NCBI GenBank assembly: GCA_000314955.1
Contig: BAEM01000031.1
Coordinates: 1 to 64,000, forward strand
From: Paraglaciecola chathamensis S18K6
Lineage (GTDB): Bacteria; Pseudomonadota; Gammaproteobacteria; Enterobacterales; Alteromonadaceae
DNA: 64,000 bases
Reading direction: 5' to 3'
Shown here: positions 9,266 through 18,955 of the stretch, piece by piece
Position numbering within the stretch: position 1 is the first letter of the stretch
How the letters are laid out: the number at the start of each line of letters is the position of its first letter
Notes under the pieces: model-generated
What the model was told of the DNA's origin: nothing
Databases searched by the model: none
Seen by the model: the letters and a program-made list of their open reading frames with translations, nothing else
Program-made: the position numbers and the translations under genes

Positions 9266-10855
9266 ATGGAAATAATGTGGCTTTTATTCGCCTTTGTCGG
9301 CGGCTTAAGTATGAAGCAGTTGGGGCTACCGCCGCTGATTGGCTTTCTTGGCGCAGGCTTTTCGCTAAACTATTTCGGTTTTGAAAATTCTGACAACCTG
9401 CAAGCACTTGCTGATCTTGGTATCACCTTGATGTTGTTTACCATAGGTCTAAAGCTCAATGTACGGGATTTACTTAAGCCTGAGGTGTGGGTCGCTAGTG
9501 CCCAACATATGCTGATTTGGGTATTACTGGTTACAGGCGTAATTTATGGTTTAACGTATCTCGGATTATCGTATTTTGCTGACATGACATTACAGCAGGC
9601 AGCGTTGCTGGCGTTTGCTTTGAGCTTTTCCAGCACGGTATGCGTGGTAAAAATCCTCGAAGAAAGCGGAGAAATGAAAACCCGCCATGGCAAAATAGCC
9701 ATAGGTGTGCTGGTTATGCAGGATATCTTCGCGGTATTGTTTTTGGTCATCGCCGCAGGAAAAACGCCAACCCTGTGGGCGCTTGCCTTATTTGCCTTGT
9801 GGTTCGCCCGGCCCATACTCTATCGAATCATCAACAGCGCCGGCCACGGCGAATTGCTACCGCTAACTGGGTTTCTGTTCGCGTTAGGGGGCTATTATGT
9901 CTTTGATCTTGTTGGTGTTAAGGGGGATTTAGGCGCGCTTATTTTAGGCATGCTTATCGCACCTCATGCAAAAGCCGCTGAATTGAATAAATCACTTTTG
10001 AGTTTTAAAGACTTATTCTTAGTGGGCTTTTTCTTATCTATTGGACTAATCGCATTGCCAGATATGGAAATGGTGATGATAGCGTTACTGCTATGTGTGT
10101 TAGTGCCATTAAAGTTCCTGCTGTTTTTTGCCACCTTTGTGCAATTCAAATTGCGCGCCCGAACCGCTTATTTGTCCGGTTTGGTGCTAAGTAACTTCAG
10201 TGAGTTTGGGCTAATTGTGGCAGCCTTGGCAGTAGGCTCTGGTTGGCTGAGTGCGCAATGGTTAGTGATTGTTGCGCTTGCGGTATCGTTTTCTTTTGTA
10301 TTCACCAGCTTGCGTTACAAGACTGCACATAGCCAATATTTGAAACTTAAAGAATCGTTACGTCAGTATGAAAGTAATGTGCGTTTGAAAGAAGACATAT
10401 ATCAGCAACCCGACGGTGCAAGCGTTCTGCTAATCGGTATGGGGCGGGTTGGAAGAGGTGCCTTTGGTGCTTTACTACCCTCTCTAGGTGATGAGCTGTG
10501 CGGTGTAGATGCAGACCCACAACGTGTACGCAAGCTACAAGAAGATGGTTTAAAGGTGATTGTGGGTGACGGGGAAGATGCCGACATGTGGGAGAATGTT
10601 GATACTACAGATATCAAACTGATTTTGCTGGCATTGCCGTCTGTTGATGACACAGCTCATATCACGCAACAGCTTCGTGTTGCCCAATATCAAGGTAAAA
10701 TAGCTGCTATCGCCCGTTATGACGATGAAGTAGAAAAGCTGATGTCAACGGGAACCGATTATGTGTTTAACATGTTCACCGAAGCAGGCGCTGGCTTGGC
10801 AGAAGAAAGCCTGCGTATGCTAAGTGCAGAGGGGAAATATCAAGTGACCGCATAA
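9266..10855 (+). CDS. CPA2-family cation:proton antiporter with TrkA-N (RCK) domain
   Basis: Inner-membrane monovalent cation/proton antiporter of the KefB/KefC/YbaL group, likely moving K+ or Na+ against protons. From ATG 9266 it has 529 residues: about 12 membrane segments to about 365, then a cytoplasmic Rossmann TrkA-N domain with the nucleotide loop GMGRVGRG at about 391-398 and GVDADP after the second strand. There is no C-terminal TrkA-C domain. The start was chosen because MEIMWLLFAFVGGLSM opens the first membrane helix. It is a single gene with no KefF/KefG-like oxidoreductase beside it, so glutathione gating as in KefC is not supported. Confidence 0.88.
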   Translation: MEIMWLLFAFVGGLSMKQLGLPPLIGFLGAGFSLNYFGFENSDNLQALADLGITLMLFTIGLKLNVRDLLKPEVWVASAQHMLIWVLLVTGVIYGLTYLGLSYFADMTLQQAALLAFALSFSSTVCVVKILEESGEMKTRHGKIAIGVLVMQDIFAVLFLVIAAGKTPTLWALALFALWFARPILYRIINSAGHGELLPLTGFLFALGGYYVFDLVGVKGDLGALILGMLIAPHAKAAELNKSLLSFKDLFLVGFFLSIGLIALPDMEMVMIALLLCVLVPLKFLLFFATFVQFKLRARTAYLSGLVLSNFSEFGLIVAALAVGSGWLSAQWLVIVALAVSFSFVFTSLRYKTAHSQYLKLKESLRQYESNVRLKEDIYQQPDGASVLLIGMGRVGRGAFGALLPSLGDELCGVDADPQRVRKLQEDGLKVIVGDGEDADMWENVDTTDIKLILLALPSVDDTAHITQQLRVAQYQGKIAAIARYDDEVEKLMSTGTDYVFNMFTEAGAGLAEESLRMLSAEGKYQVTA

Positions 10856-10960
10856 CGCCTGATACACACTCTTTTACCTATTCATCAGCTGCCCTGGGAC
10901 TTGCCTGTGCTAGCATTTATGTTTTAGCCCCGTTAAACATACTTTATTTAAGGAGGTAGA

Positions 10961-11995
10961 ATGAGATTGCTAGGACTTTTAACTGCGCTAGTCATGAGTA
11001 TATCAGTGTCAGCTGCACCCAATGACAGTCAGGTAGCAGAATCAAGCGTTGTGAATGGGGCGGATACTGCCTCTTTGAAATACGACGCCACGTTAAGTGA
11101 CTTTAGCTATCCCTTTGGCGTTGAATATTTCACCGTTGAATCTCAAGGTCAGTCACTCGATATGGCCTATATGTATTTACCCAGCACAGATGCTAAACCC
11201 GTAGTGGTATTGCTCCATGGTAAAAACTTTAATGGCGCCTATTGGCAACAAACCGCAAGCTATTTGCATCAGCAAGGTTATGGTGTGTTGATACCTGACC
11301 AGATAGGTTTTGGTAAATCAGCCAAGCCCACCGAGTATCAATACTCGTTTGCGGCACTGGCCAGTCATACAAAAGCATTGATGTCCTCGCTGGATATTAA
11401 AAAGAGCATCATATTAGGGCATTCAATGGGCGGCATGTTAGCCAGTCGCTTCGCATTACTTTATCCAGAAAGTACCTCAAAGCTGTTGTTGGTTAATCCC
11501 ATTGGTTTAGAGAACTATTTACTATACAGCCAATATAAGGATGTTGATTTCTTTTATCAGCAAGAATTAAAGAAAACCGCCAAATCAATTCAAGCGTATC
11601 AGCAGAAAAACTACTATGCCGGTCAATGGAATCAAAGGTATGCAGAGCTAACGTACTTTATGATTGGGCAAGTACAAGGACCTGACAAAGACACCATTGC
11701 TCAAGTAAACGCGCTAACCTATGACATGATATTTACTCAGCCTGTCATTGATGAGTTTAGTCATATAAAAGTGCCCACACGGTTGATTCTGGGCACTCGT
11801 GATCGAACCGCCCCAGGGCGCAATTGGCAAAAAGCGGGAAATACGTATGAATTGGGCCGTTATGATAAGCTCGGCGAACGCGTGGTGCACACCTTACAGG
11901 ACGGCAAGCTATACCAATTATCTGGCCTAGGACATTTACCGCAAGTTGAAGACTTCGATCGTTTTAAAGCGGTGTTAACACAAGCACTACAATAA
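10961..11995 (+). CDS. Secreted alpha/beta hydrolase
   Basis: A 344-residue alpha/beta-hydrolase-fold enzyme exported by a Sec signal peptide (MRLLGLLTALVMSISVSAA, cleavage near residue 19). The oxyanion region is LLHGKNFNG (about 85), the nucleophile elbow GHSMGG gives Ser155, the acid is probably Asp281 (LILGTRDRTAP) and the base His325 (SGLGHLPQVE), in family order. The reaction could be an esterase, lipase or epoxide-hydrolase type; the substrate is unknown. The ribosome site AAGGAGG is very strong and well spaced, suggesting high translation. It appears to stand alone. Confidence 0.88.
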   Translation: MRLLGLLTALVMSISVSAAPNDSQVAESSVVNGADTASLKYDATLSDFSYPFGVEYFTVESQGQSLDMAYMYLPSTDAKPVVVLLHGKNFNGAYWQQTASYLHQQGYGVLIPDQIGFGKSAKPTEYQYSFAALASHTKALMSSLDIKKSIILGHSMGGMLASRFALLYPESTSKLLLVNPIGLENYLLYSQYKDVDFFYQQELKKTAKSIQAYQQKNYYAGQWNQRYAELTYFMIGQVQGPDKDTIAQVNALTYDMIFTQPVIDEFSHIKVPTRLILGTRDRTAPGRNWQKAGNTYELGRYDKLGERVVHTLQDGKLYQLSGLGHLPQVEDFDRFKAVLTQALQ

Positions 11996-12267
11996 AGCTT
12001 TATTCGGCAACTCTACATTAAAACAGCGGGAATGCTTGTCAATTAAAGGCGCTCTCATACTATTTAGCCCTGCTTAGCGTGGGGCTTTGCGTTTATGGCC
12101 TATTAACGCTACTACGAATAAGCGTTGAGGCAGGCGGGTACAAGTACAGATACTTTGTATTTTCCTGTGACAAGCTTTCTTGCTCGTTTTCGGGCGCAAA
12201 TAACGGCGTTGCGCCGTGCTGGCTAAATCCGGATAATCTAGTTAACGAATCAAGTGGCAATGCATCT

Positions 12268-12933
12268 ATGACCATTCCTTTTATCAGAGAACAAGAACTA
12301 AAATCACTTTGCCAAAGCGAAGCGTTATCTCATGCTTTGTTTTCGGTGGATTATTTAAAAGGATTAGTTTTTGCCGTGGCATCGGCCCCTGAAATACCCA
12401 TGCCTGAAGTGTGGTTGCCATGGATTTTTCGCCAGCACGGGCAGGTGCCGGATACCCAGACCGCGGATAAGCTTACGGATTTGCTTATGAGCTTGCTACA
12501 ACATCAGTTACGTTTAATGCGCGACGAGCAGGTGACGTTAGATAGCGCATATGTATTGCCGGAAAATGCACAATGTGTGCAAAGCAGTGACTTGGCGCTA
12601 TCGAGATGGTGCAGTGGTGTACTAGCAGGACATAGCCAGCTTGAAAGCGTGTGGAATAACGCTTGGCACAAAATGCAGAAAAAGAGCCCGGATGCTATGC
12701 AAGCAGCGGCTAAAGATTTGACCCACTGTTTAACCATGCTAAGTACGTTTGCGGATTTGCCTTTAGCCTATGAGCAAGCCAAAAAGCGTCAAAATGAAGA
12801 GCAATTTGTATTGTTACTCCCCACTGTGTTTTTGTCTTTACAGCCAGCTTTGAAAACCTATGTCGGACTGTCGGGTAAGTTGGTGGAGTACTTGCCAAAT
12901 CAGTTTGAAACCTTCAGCCAGCCCCGCAAATAG
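12268..12933 (+). CDS. UPF0149 (YgfB/YecA)-like protein
   Basis: A protein of probable UPF0149 family, whose molecular role is unclear. The hallmark is FSVDYLKGLVFAVASAPEIP followed by MPEVWLPWIF, matching the 'G-hh-A-hAsaPE-h-PSeWLP' pattern of the family. I use ATG 12268 (MTIPFIREQEL, 221 residues); the frame is open back to 12079, but the added residues look non-coding and the ribosome site is weak in both cases. There is no C-terminal SEC-C zinc motif, unlike full YecA. Its stop is only 2 bp from the stop of the convergent DUF2750 gene, with no terminator between. Confidence 0.6.
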   Translation: MTIPFIREQELKSLCQSEALSHALFSVDYLKGLVFAVASAPEIPMPEVWLPWIFRQHGQVPDTQTADKLTDLLMSLLQHQLRLMRDEQVTLDSAYVLPENAQCVQSSDLALSRWCSGVLAGHSQLESVWNNAWHKMQKKSPDAMQAAAKDLTHCLTMLSTFADLPLAYEQAKKRQNEEQFVLLLPTVFLSLQPALKTYVGLSGKLVEYLPNQFETFSQPRK

Positions 12934-12935
12934 GC

Positions 12936-13316
12936 TTATTTTTTAGCTTGCTGCTTTAGCTCGTAATCGAGTTCCTGTGGGGAAATGATTAAACCTTCTT
13001 CATCTTGATTTGGAAATACCGCAATAAAGACATCATCCTCTTCCAGCCCTTGTGTCCAGCTTGCGTACCACTTTTCAAGAGAGATCGCTTTAGGCTCACA
13101 GTCTTGCCACTCGCCCGTTGCCCAAGATTGAGCAAATTCTTGATTTGGCCAAACTGGAGCGCAGTCTTCATCTTCGCTGTTAAGCATGACGCAGCCGTCT
13201 TCATCGGTGAGGATCCAGATTTGTTGGTGACTAACGACTTCTTTTACTAAATAGCGCAGGCGCTCTTCTGGGGTGTAACGTTCAATTTTGTCGATGTTAT
13301 CTTGACTAAGACTCAT
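12936..13316 (-). CDS. DUF2750 domain protein
   Basis: A 126-residue acidic cytoplasmic protein matching DUF2750: WILTDEDGCVMLNSEDEDC, VWPNQEFAQSWATGEW, KWYASWTQGLEEDDV and FPNQDEEG are the recognisable blocks. Function unknown; the family is common in gammaproteobacteria. The ribosome site AAGGT lies 7 bases before the ATG. It converges on the UPF0149 gene. Confidence 0.85.
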   Translation of the reverse strand: MSLSQDNIDKIERYTPEERLRYLVKEVVSHQQIWILTDEDGCVMLNSEDEDCAPVWPNQEFAQSWATGEWQDCEPKAISLEKWYASWTQGLEEDDVFIAVFPNQDEEGLIISPQELDYELKQQAKK

Positions 13317-13420
13317 AAGAGATACCTTTTATACATAATAATGGCTGATCTTAACTGAAGGTGGGTACTATACCAATGGCTTTCAACGGGCGCCTTAAAA
13401 CCAGTAATGCTGGCAATTGC

Positions 13421-14398
13421 TTATGAAGCCGCCAAACAGCATAAGTCTCGCCCTGCCGCCTTTGCTTGGTGCATAGCGGTGTCTGCTCGGCCTAACCATT
13501 CAAAACTGGTTTCATCAAATTGATATTCGGCTAAACCTATCGATACGGTAAGGTGAATGCCCTTCTCGAATTGAAAATCGTTTATGGTTTCGCGAATATT
13601 TTCTGCAAGGTTAATTGTCTGTTCCAAATCATTATTCGCTAACACCACAAATTCTTCCCCGCCAAAGCGAAAAAGGTGCTGCTCAGATGACAATAGGTGC
13701 TCTATCAAGGCTGCGGTTTGAACCAAAATGTTATCGCCGCAGGCATGGCCTTGTTGGGTGTTAATCTTCTTGAACTCATCTAAATCGATCAGCAATAGGC
13801 AGGCTTTACTTTGCGGGGGTTGCTGACGTTGCAATTGTACGGTTGAAATTAATTGCTCTTCCATTGCTCTGCGGTTTCCCGCACCCGTTAATGGATCTTT
13901 GTAGGATAGAATCAATAGCTGTGCCTGCTGGTACAGCATGCGATCTGAAAACGCATAGCTAAATATAAAGGTAATTAAGCTAGAGAAATAAAAGCGTACG
14001 TTATCTAACAGGCTTATCTCTGAAAACAACAGAAAACCAATTAAGGTAACGGTAAAAGCGCTCAACAATGCAGCAATATTCGGAGGGAGAATAAAAAACA
14101 GGCAGATAATCGCTGGGTAGGTCCAAACGATTTGATCTGGGCCTTTTAACCAAATGGTACCTGAAGCAATGAACATGCAAGTTATCGACAACAGCCAACG
14201 AGCCAACAGAGTACGTTTAGTCAGATAGACATAGGCGAATAATCCGCTGGTAATCGCAATGGTGGTAAAATTTAATAAGGCTATATACCAATCTTGATTA
14301 TAAATCCGAATAATCAAGAAGGGCAGGATACACAGTGCACCGGCGGCACTGATTGACATCACTATCTGTTCTTCTGAGGAGCGTTTCTGGTATTTCAT
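13421..14398 (-). CDS. Membrane diguanylate cyclase (GGDEF)
   Basis: Probable enzyme making cyclic di-GMP from two GTP. The first ~150 of 325 residues form about six membrane helices with no recognised sensor domain; the GGDEF domain spans about 165-325. The active-site loop is FRFGGEEF (GGEEF at 246-250), intact and therefore probably active. The upstream RxxD inhibitory site is absent (residues 237-240 are SSEQ), so product inhibition through the I-site is not expected. The metal-binding LLIDLDEFKKIN is present. Single gene divergent from the PLP-enzyme gene. Confidence 0.92.
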   Translation of the reverse strand: MKYQKRSSEEQIVMSISAAGALCILPFLIIRIYNQDWYIALLNFTTIAITSGLFAYVYLTKRTLLARWLLSITCMFIASGTIWLKGPDQIVWTYPAIICLFFILPPNIAALLSAFTVTLIGFLLFSEISLLDNVRFYFSSLITFIFSYAFSDRMLYQQAQLLILSYKDPLTGAGNRRAMEEQLISTVQLQRQQPPQSKACLLLIDLDEFKKINTQQGHACGDNILVQTAALIEHLLSSEQHLFRFGGEEFVVLANNDLEQTINLAENIRETINDFQFEKGIHLTVSIGLAEYQFDETSFEWLGRADTAMHQAKAAGRDLCCLAAS

Positions 14399-14590
14399 CG
14401 CGCTCTAACTTCCTTTTAAACGATTAAACTGTTTTATCGCCATATCCCTATACTAATGAGCTTCGATGGTAATGCTAGTGCTAGACGACGTAATGCGGCA
14501 TTTTTTTACTGGTGGAAAAACAAACTAATTCGGGCGACTCACCAATTAGTAACGTTTTCGTTCCAAAATTAATGATAATTCAAAATATAA

Positions 14591-14631
14591 TTTGGTTTAT
14601 GGTTGTTATTATCTTTTTATATTTGGTTTAT
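14591..14631. promoter_or_regulatory. Direct repeats TTTGGTTTAT before the PLP-enzyme gene
   Basis: TTTGGTTTAT occurs at 14591-14600 and 14622-14631, a 31-bp period (about three helix turns), inside a very AT-rich promoter region 40-80 bases before the start at 14670. The surroundings are also alike. It could be an activator or repressor site; no known consensus is claimed. Confidence 0.35.
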
Positions 14632-14669
14632 CTTTGTTTTATATCACTAAATAAGGATACGACTTAGCC

Positions 14670-16457
14670 ATGCAAAACAACCAAATGATCGACGATGCGA
14701 AATTCCTTTCACCGAAACGTAATAGCACCACTGCGAGCAGTATCGATGAACTAAGCCAAGAGCAGCTAAGCCATTTTGGTATCGATATACAAAGTGAATA
14801 TGGAAAAGCGCTATTTCAGGTGACGCGTCATTTGTATCATGCTCAAGCTGATGTTAATCAGCTTTGGAAGGTCACAAACGACACATTAGCAGGGCTAAAA
14901 CACCAGGATAAAGTGGCATATTTCAATGCTAAAAAATTCCTCTCTTTCCAAATAGCCAAAATCCTCGATACGCTGCAAAATCCATTCAGAGCGACCTATC
15001 AGAGCATGAGCAATCAAGTGGGCGCTGGGTTATCGAAACATCATTACCCCTTATTTGATAATGTCACCGCACTGTTTTCTGCTACGCCTGTGGTGGTGCG
15101 CACAGCAACTTATGTATACGCCTGCACAGAATGGGTTGATGATGCCTTTCAAGGAAAAGAGTCTACCCATCAAATCTATTCGCGTTTACTTAACCCGACT
15201 AATATTTCCCTGGCGAATGCCATAGTTGATCTAGAGGCTGGCCCTTACGCTCAAGATTACTTAGCCTGGAACTTTAATTCAGGCATGGCCGCCATTGATG
15301 CTTTGCTATCAAATGTATTGAGCCATCAAGATGTGCTGATTGTATCGCGTAATGTGTATGGCGGCGTTTACCAATTACTGCATGATTATTTTGCCCGTGA
15401 AAATAGACTCGATATTCAATTGGAATGGTTCGATGGTTACTCAACGGCAGAATTTACTGCATTTCTAGCACAGGTGAAAAGCAAGCATGCCGAACGTTTA
15501 GCGAGTCAATCGTTGCATGTTTATCTCGAATCTCCGTGTAACCCTCATGGCTATGTACTTGATATCGCCGGTATTAGTAAAGTCAGTCACCGTGAGGGGC
15601 ACTTAGTGATGCTTGACTCGACCCTTGCCACCCCTGTTTTACACCAACCATTGCAAAGAGAAGATGAACAAGAGCGCCCGGACTATGTTGTTCACAGCTA
15701 TACCAAGGATATTTGCGGCAGTGGGGCAACCACGGCTGGGGTGGTAATAGGGCAGGGATATCGCATGTTTCAAGCAAAGGGCGATAACGTGAATGGTTAT
15801 CACTGGTCAAAAACCATGTTTTGGGACGTGTACTACATAAAGGGCGCATTTTTAGATTCTGAAAAAGCGTTTGATGTATTAAATGGTATGAAAACCTTAG
15901 AAATGCGCATGCTGCACAAAGTGATCAACACCTCTGTTTTCAGTCATTTTATGGCTTCACACCCAGCTTTGAACGTAAATTGTCATGCGGTTGAGGGGCA
16001 CGCCAATAGTGAGCTACGTGCTAGTCAAATGCGCAACGGTTGGTGTTGCCCGCTGTTTACTATGGATATGCAGCGAGCGGATATTGACCGAGATACCTTC
16101 GTACGTTTTTTCGACGCCCTTGAGCCTGCATTTAGCCATCAAGTCAGTATTGGTCAAAGCAACACGATAATTTTATGCCCTGCGCTGACGTCTCATTCAG
16201 AGCTAGATACGGATACGCAAGAAAAAGGCGGAATTTATCTGACCACCATGCGAGTTGCTATGGGGACAGATAACGTGAAAGCATTAATCGGTCATTTGAT
16301 TAACAGCGCGCGATTGCACATCGACCCCGTATTTCCTGGGTTTAGTGAGCAGTTTATGTCTCCTGATCAGGTAGATTACTTGTATCAAGATGTGGCGACA
16401 CGGGTGATGAAGCAACAACTGGCCTCATTAGGAAACATGCAGCAGTGGATTGACTGA
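14670..16457 (+). CDS. PLP-dependent Cys/Met-metabolism type enzyme with long N-terminal extension
   Basis: Fold-type I PLP enzyme of the cystathionine gamma-synthase/gamma-lyase superfamily. Family marks are NSGMAAIDALLS (about 211), YGGVYQLLHDYF, LESPCNPHG, MLDSTLATPVLHQPL and HSYTKD, where Lys346 should bind PLP. Usual members have 380-430 residues; this one has 595, mainly from an extension of roughly 125 residues at the N-terminus that I cannot assign. GSGATTAGVV after the lysine differs from the usual GHSD block, so the substrate may not be a standard transsulfuration intermediate. Start ATG 14670 follows ATAAGGATACG. It could be a lyase or synthase; no methionine or cysteine genes are nearby. 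Confidence 0.75.
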   Translation: MQNNQMIDDAKFLSPKRNSTTASSIDELSQEQLSHFGIDIQSEYGKALFQVTRHLYHAQADVNQLWKVTNDTLAGLKHQDKVAYFNAKKFLSFQIAKILDTLQNPFRATYQSMSNQVGAGLSKHHYPLFDNVTALFSATPVVVRTATYVYACTEWVDDAFQGKESTHQIYSRLLNPTNISLANAIVDLEAGPYAQDYLAWNFNSGMAAIDALLSNVLSHQDVLIVSRNVYGGVYQLLHDYFARENRLDIQLEWFDGYSTAEFTAFLAQVKSKHAERLASQSLHVYLESPCNPHGYVLDIAGISKVSHREGHLVMLDSTLATPVLHQPLQREDEQERPDYVVHSYTKDICGSGATTAGVVIGQGYRMFQAKGDNVNGYHWSKTMFWDVYYIKGAFLDSEKAFDVLNGMKTLEMRMLHKVINTSVFSHFMASHPALNVNCHAVEGHANSELRASQMRNGWCCPLFTMDMQRADIDRDTFVRFFDALEPAFSHQVSIGQSNTIILCPALTSHSELDTDTQEKGGIYLTTMRVAMGTDNVKALIGHLINSARLHIDPVFPGFSEQFMSPDQVDYLYQDVATRVMKQQLASLGNMQQWID

Positions 16458-16670
16458 TCCCCCTAGGGGTAGACGAACGAGGCTTTGCAGAAACTGAGCT
16501 GAAATCTACCCAATCTTTACCTATACTGAGCGGCTGTTATCACAATTATACTGTCGCTCGTTTCCTTTTTATGGTTTGTAGACGTCATGGGTTTCTTTTC
16601 CAACTAGGTCAAAGAAATCAGACTCACGTTCATACTGCATTGGAGTTTTCGAAGGCAAAAGGAATACGCC

Positions 16671-18692
16671 ATGTCAAATAGCCCTCAGCATATCGCGGAT
16701 AATACGCAAGCACAGCACGATAGCCTTGCCAGTATATTTGGCTTTAATCAGTTTCGCACAGGCCAGCAACAGGTTGTTTCGCAGCTACTGAGTGGCCATT
16801 CATCTCTTGCAATATTTCCCACCGGCTCAGGTAAATCCTTATGTTACCAATTTTGCGCGGTACACTTACCTCATTTGACGTTAGTGGTATCGCCATTATT
16901 GGCCCTTATGAAAGACCAGTTAGCGTTTTTGCAAACCAAAGGGATCCCAGCCGGTAGTATTGACTCAACATTAAGTCCAGATGAGCAGCGCAATACCATG
17001 GAGCGGGTAAAAAGCGGTGAAATCAAGATTTTAATGGTATCGGTGGAGCGCTTTAAGAATGAGCGTTTCCGCCAGTTTATCGACAGCGTCTCAGTATCGA
17101 TGCTGGTCATTGATGAAGCGCACTGTATTTCTGAATGGGGGCATAATTTTCGACCCGATTACTTAAAACTACCGGATTATAAAGCGCAACTGAATATCCC
17201 TTTGGTCTTGCTGTTAACAGCCACGGCGACGAAAAAAGTCAAACTTGATATGGCCAAGCGCTTTGCCATCGCACCCGAGCACATAGTGCAAACAGGCTTT
17301 TATCGTGAAAACTTAGATCTCAACGTTATCCCTACTCAAGAACAGCAAAAAGCCTCAACCCTTTTACAGCTCATTGAACAGCAACAAGGTTGCGGTATTG
17401 TTTATGTCACCTTGCAACATACTGCAGAGCAAGTCGCCGTGGGCTTGGCGGCCTCTGGTGTGTCGGCCAAAGCGTATCATGCCGGGTTAGGCGATGAGGT
17501 TCGTCAGCAGGTGCAGCAAGATTTTATGCTCGGTCGCACCCAAGTGGTGGTGGCTACGATTGCATTTGGTATGGGGATCGACAAGTCAGATATTCGTTTT
17601 GTGGTGCATTATGATTTACCTAAATCAATCGAGAATTACAGCCAAGAAATTGGTCGAGCAGGTCGAGATGGTCAACCTTCGCGTTGCATCACACTGGGCA
17701 ATTTGGATGGCCTGAACACAGTAGAGAATTTTGTTTATGGCGACACGCCTGAATTACAAGGGATCCAAATTGTATTAGACGACATTCGCCAAGGTATTCA
17801 AAGCCGTAACACACAACCTTTGAGTAAGACCGCTGCTGATATTAGCTTTGACGGCCAATGGGAAGTACAAATTCACGGCCTTTCAACCCAAAGTAATATT
17901 CGACAATTACCGCTAAAAACGCTTTTAGTTCAGCTAGAACTTATGGGGATTGTTCGCCCGCAATATACTTACTTTGCTGACGTACGCTTCAAGTTCTTAC
18001 AAGATAAAGCCGATGTATTGGGGCGCTTTGATGAAAAGCGTCAAGCTTTTTTAAACAGCGTATTCGAGCACACCGACTTTAAGAAGGTGTGGGGCAGTTT
18101 GAACTTCGACACCTTATTTGAGCAAACAGGAGCTGAGCGCTCTCGCGTGGTTGCGGCATTAGAATACCTTGAACAGCATCAACTTATTGAGCTACAAACC
18201 AAGCAAATGACCGAGGTATATCAAGTCAATAGTACGGCGATAGATCAATCTGATTTAGCCGAAACACTACATGGTTATTTCAGCGAAAAGGAACAAAAAG
18301 AGTTGCAGCGTATCGCGATGTTAGTGCGCTTTTTTCAGCTAGATAAATGCCTGAGTCACAGTTTGTCGCGCTATTTCGATGATCAAAATGCACCAATACA
18401 ATGTGGGCACTGTAGCGTATGCCGTGGGCAAGTAGCGCATTTTCAGGTCACCAAAGAGGTTACTGATATAGATGAACTTGCGGTGGCCGAAGCGATGCAA
18501 GCGTTAGCCGCGCACATCGCGGAAAAAGTTGAGTATCAACTTGGTGAAGACACCTACTGCCGTTTTCTAACGGGCATGACAATGCCTTTATTCACACGCT
18601 TAAAAATACGACAGGTAAGGGGCTACGCGCTGTGCGAAAAAAACCGTTACTTGGCAGTTAAAACCATAGTAAGAAAAATCTTAGCAAAGTAA
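16671..18692 (+). CDS. RecQ-family ATP-dependent DNA helicase
   Basis: 3'-5' DNA helicase of the RecQ superfamily, acting in replication repair and recombination. The 673 residues contain the Q-motif region (FGFNQFRTGQQQ), Walker A TGSGKS at 51-56, DEAH at 148-151, the aromatic loop after it, and the GRAGRDGQPS arginine-finger motif VI. Cys560, Cys578, Cys581 and Cys584 fit the RecQ zinc site. No HRDC domain is evident; the C-terminal ~60 residues are different. It is probably an accessory RecQ-like paralogue rather than the canonical RecQ. The flanking genes give no defence-system context. Confidence 0.88.
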   Translation: MSNSPQHIADNTQAQHDSLASIFGFNQFRTGQQQVVSQLLSGHSSLAIFPTGSGKSLCYQFCAVHLPHLTLVVSPLLALMKDQLAFLQTKGIPAGSIDSTLSPDEQRNTMERVKSGEIKILMVSVERFKNERFRQFIDSVSVSMLVIDEAHCISEWGHNFRPDYLKLPDYKAQLNIPLVLLLTATATKKVKLDMAKRFAIAPEHIVQTGFYRENLDLNVIPTQEQQKASTLLQLIEQQQGCGIVYVTLQHTAEQVAVGLAASGVSAKAYHAGLGDEVRQQVQQDFMLGRTQVVVATIAFGMGIDKSDIRFVVHYDLPKSIENYSQEIGRAGRDGQPSRCITLGNLDGLNTVENFVYGDTPELQGIQIVLDDIRQGIQSRNTQPLSKTAADISFDGQWEVQIHGLSTQSNIRQLPLKTLLVQLELMGIVRPQYTYFADVRFKFLQDKADVLGRFDEKRQAFLNSVFEHTDFKKVWGSLNFDTLFEQTGAERSRVVAALEYLEQHQLIELQTKQMTEVYQVNSTAIDQSDLAETLHGYFSEKEQKELQRIAMLVRFFQLDKCLSHSLSRYFDDQNAPIQCGHCSVCRGQVAHFQVTKEVTDIDELAVAEAMQALAAHIAEKVEYQLGEDTYCRFLTGMTMPLFTRLKIRQVRGYALCEKNRYLAVKTIVRKILAK

Positions 18693-18955
18693 TTCACTCG
18701 CATTATGTTGTTAAACCATGTCTTTGTCTGTGGCGATTCAGCGCAGTGCTATTTTTTACCTTTTGTGTGGCGTAAATGTACGATTTGTCGATAATATGAG
18801 TGTAAAATCATAAAAAAGACATAACTTGTTACTGAATTGGCCATAAAAACTATATATTTACATTTTGGTAACATTTATCTGCTTCACTAATAACCCCGTA
18901 GTTGTATGCTAATGCAAAAACACACAGCTCAAGCGTTCGTCGTATAGGAAATTTC

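Noticed and set aside
10402-10653. Antisense frame within the CPA2 antiporter gene
   Set aside because: Shadow of the antiporter's TrkA-N coding region.
16460-16469. CCCCTAGGGG palindrome after the PLP-enzyme gene
   Set aside because: Only 10 bases, no T-run and no partner; chance or a weak structure.
16671-18692. RecQ-like helicase as part of a defence system
   Set aside because: Neighbours are a PLP enzyme and an RND pump; no nuclease, methylase or other defence gene adjoins it.
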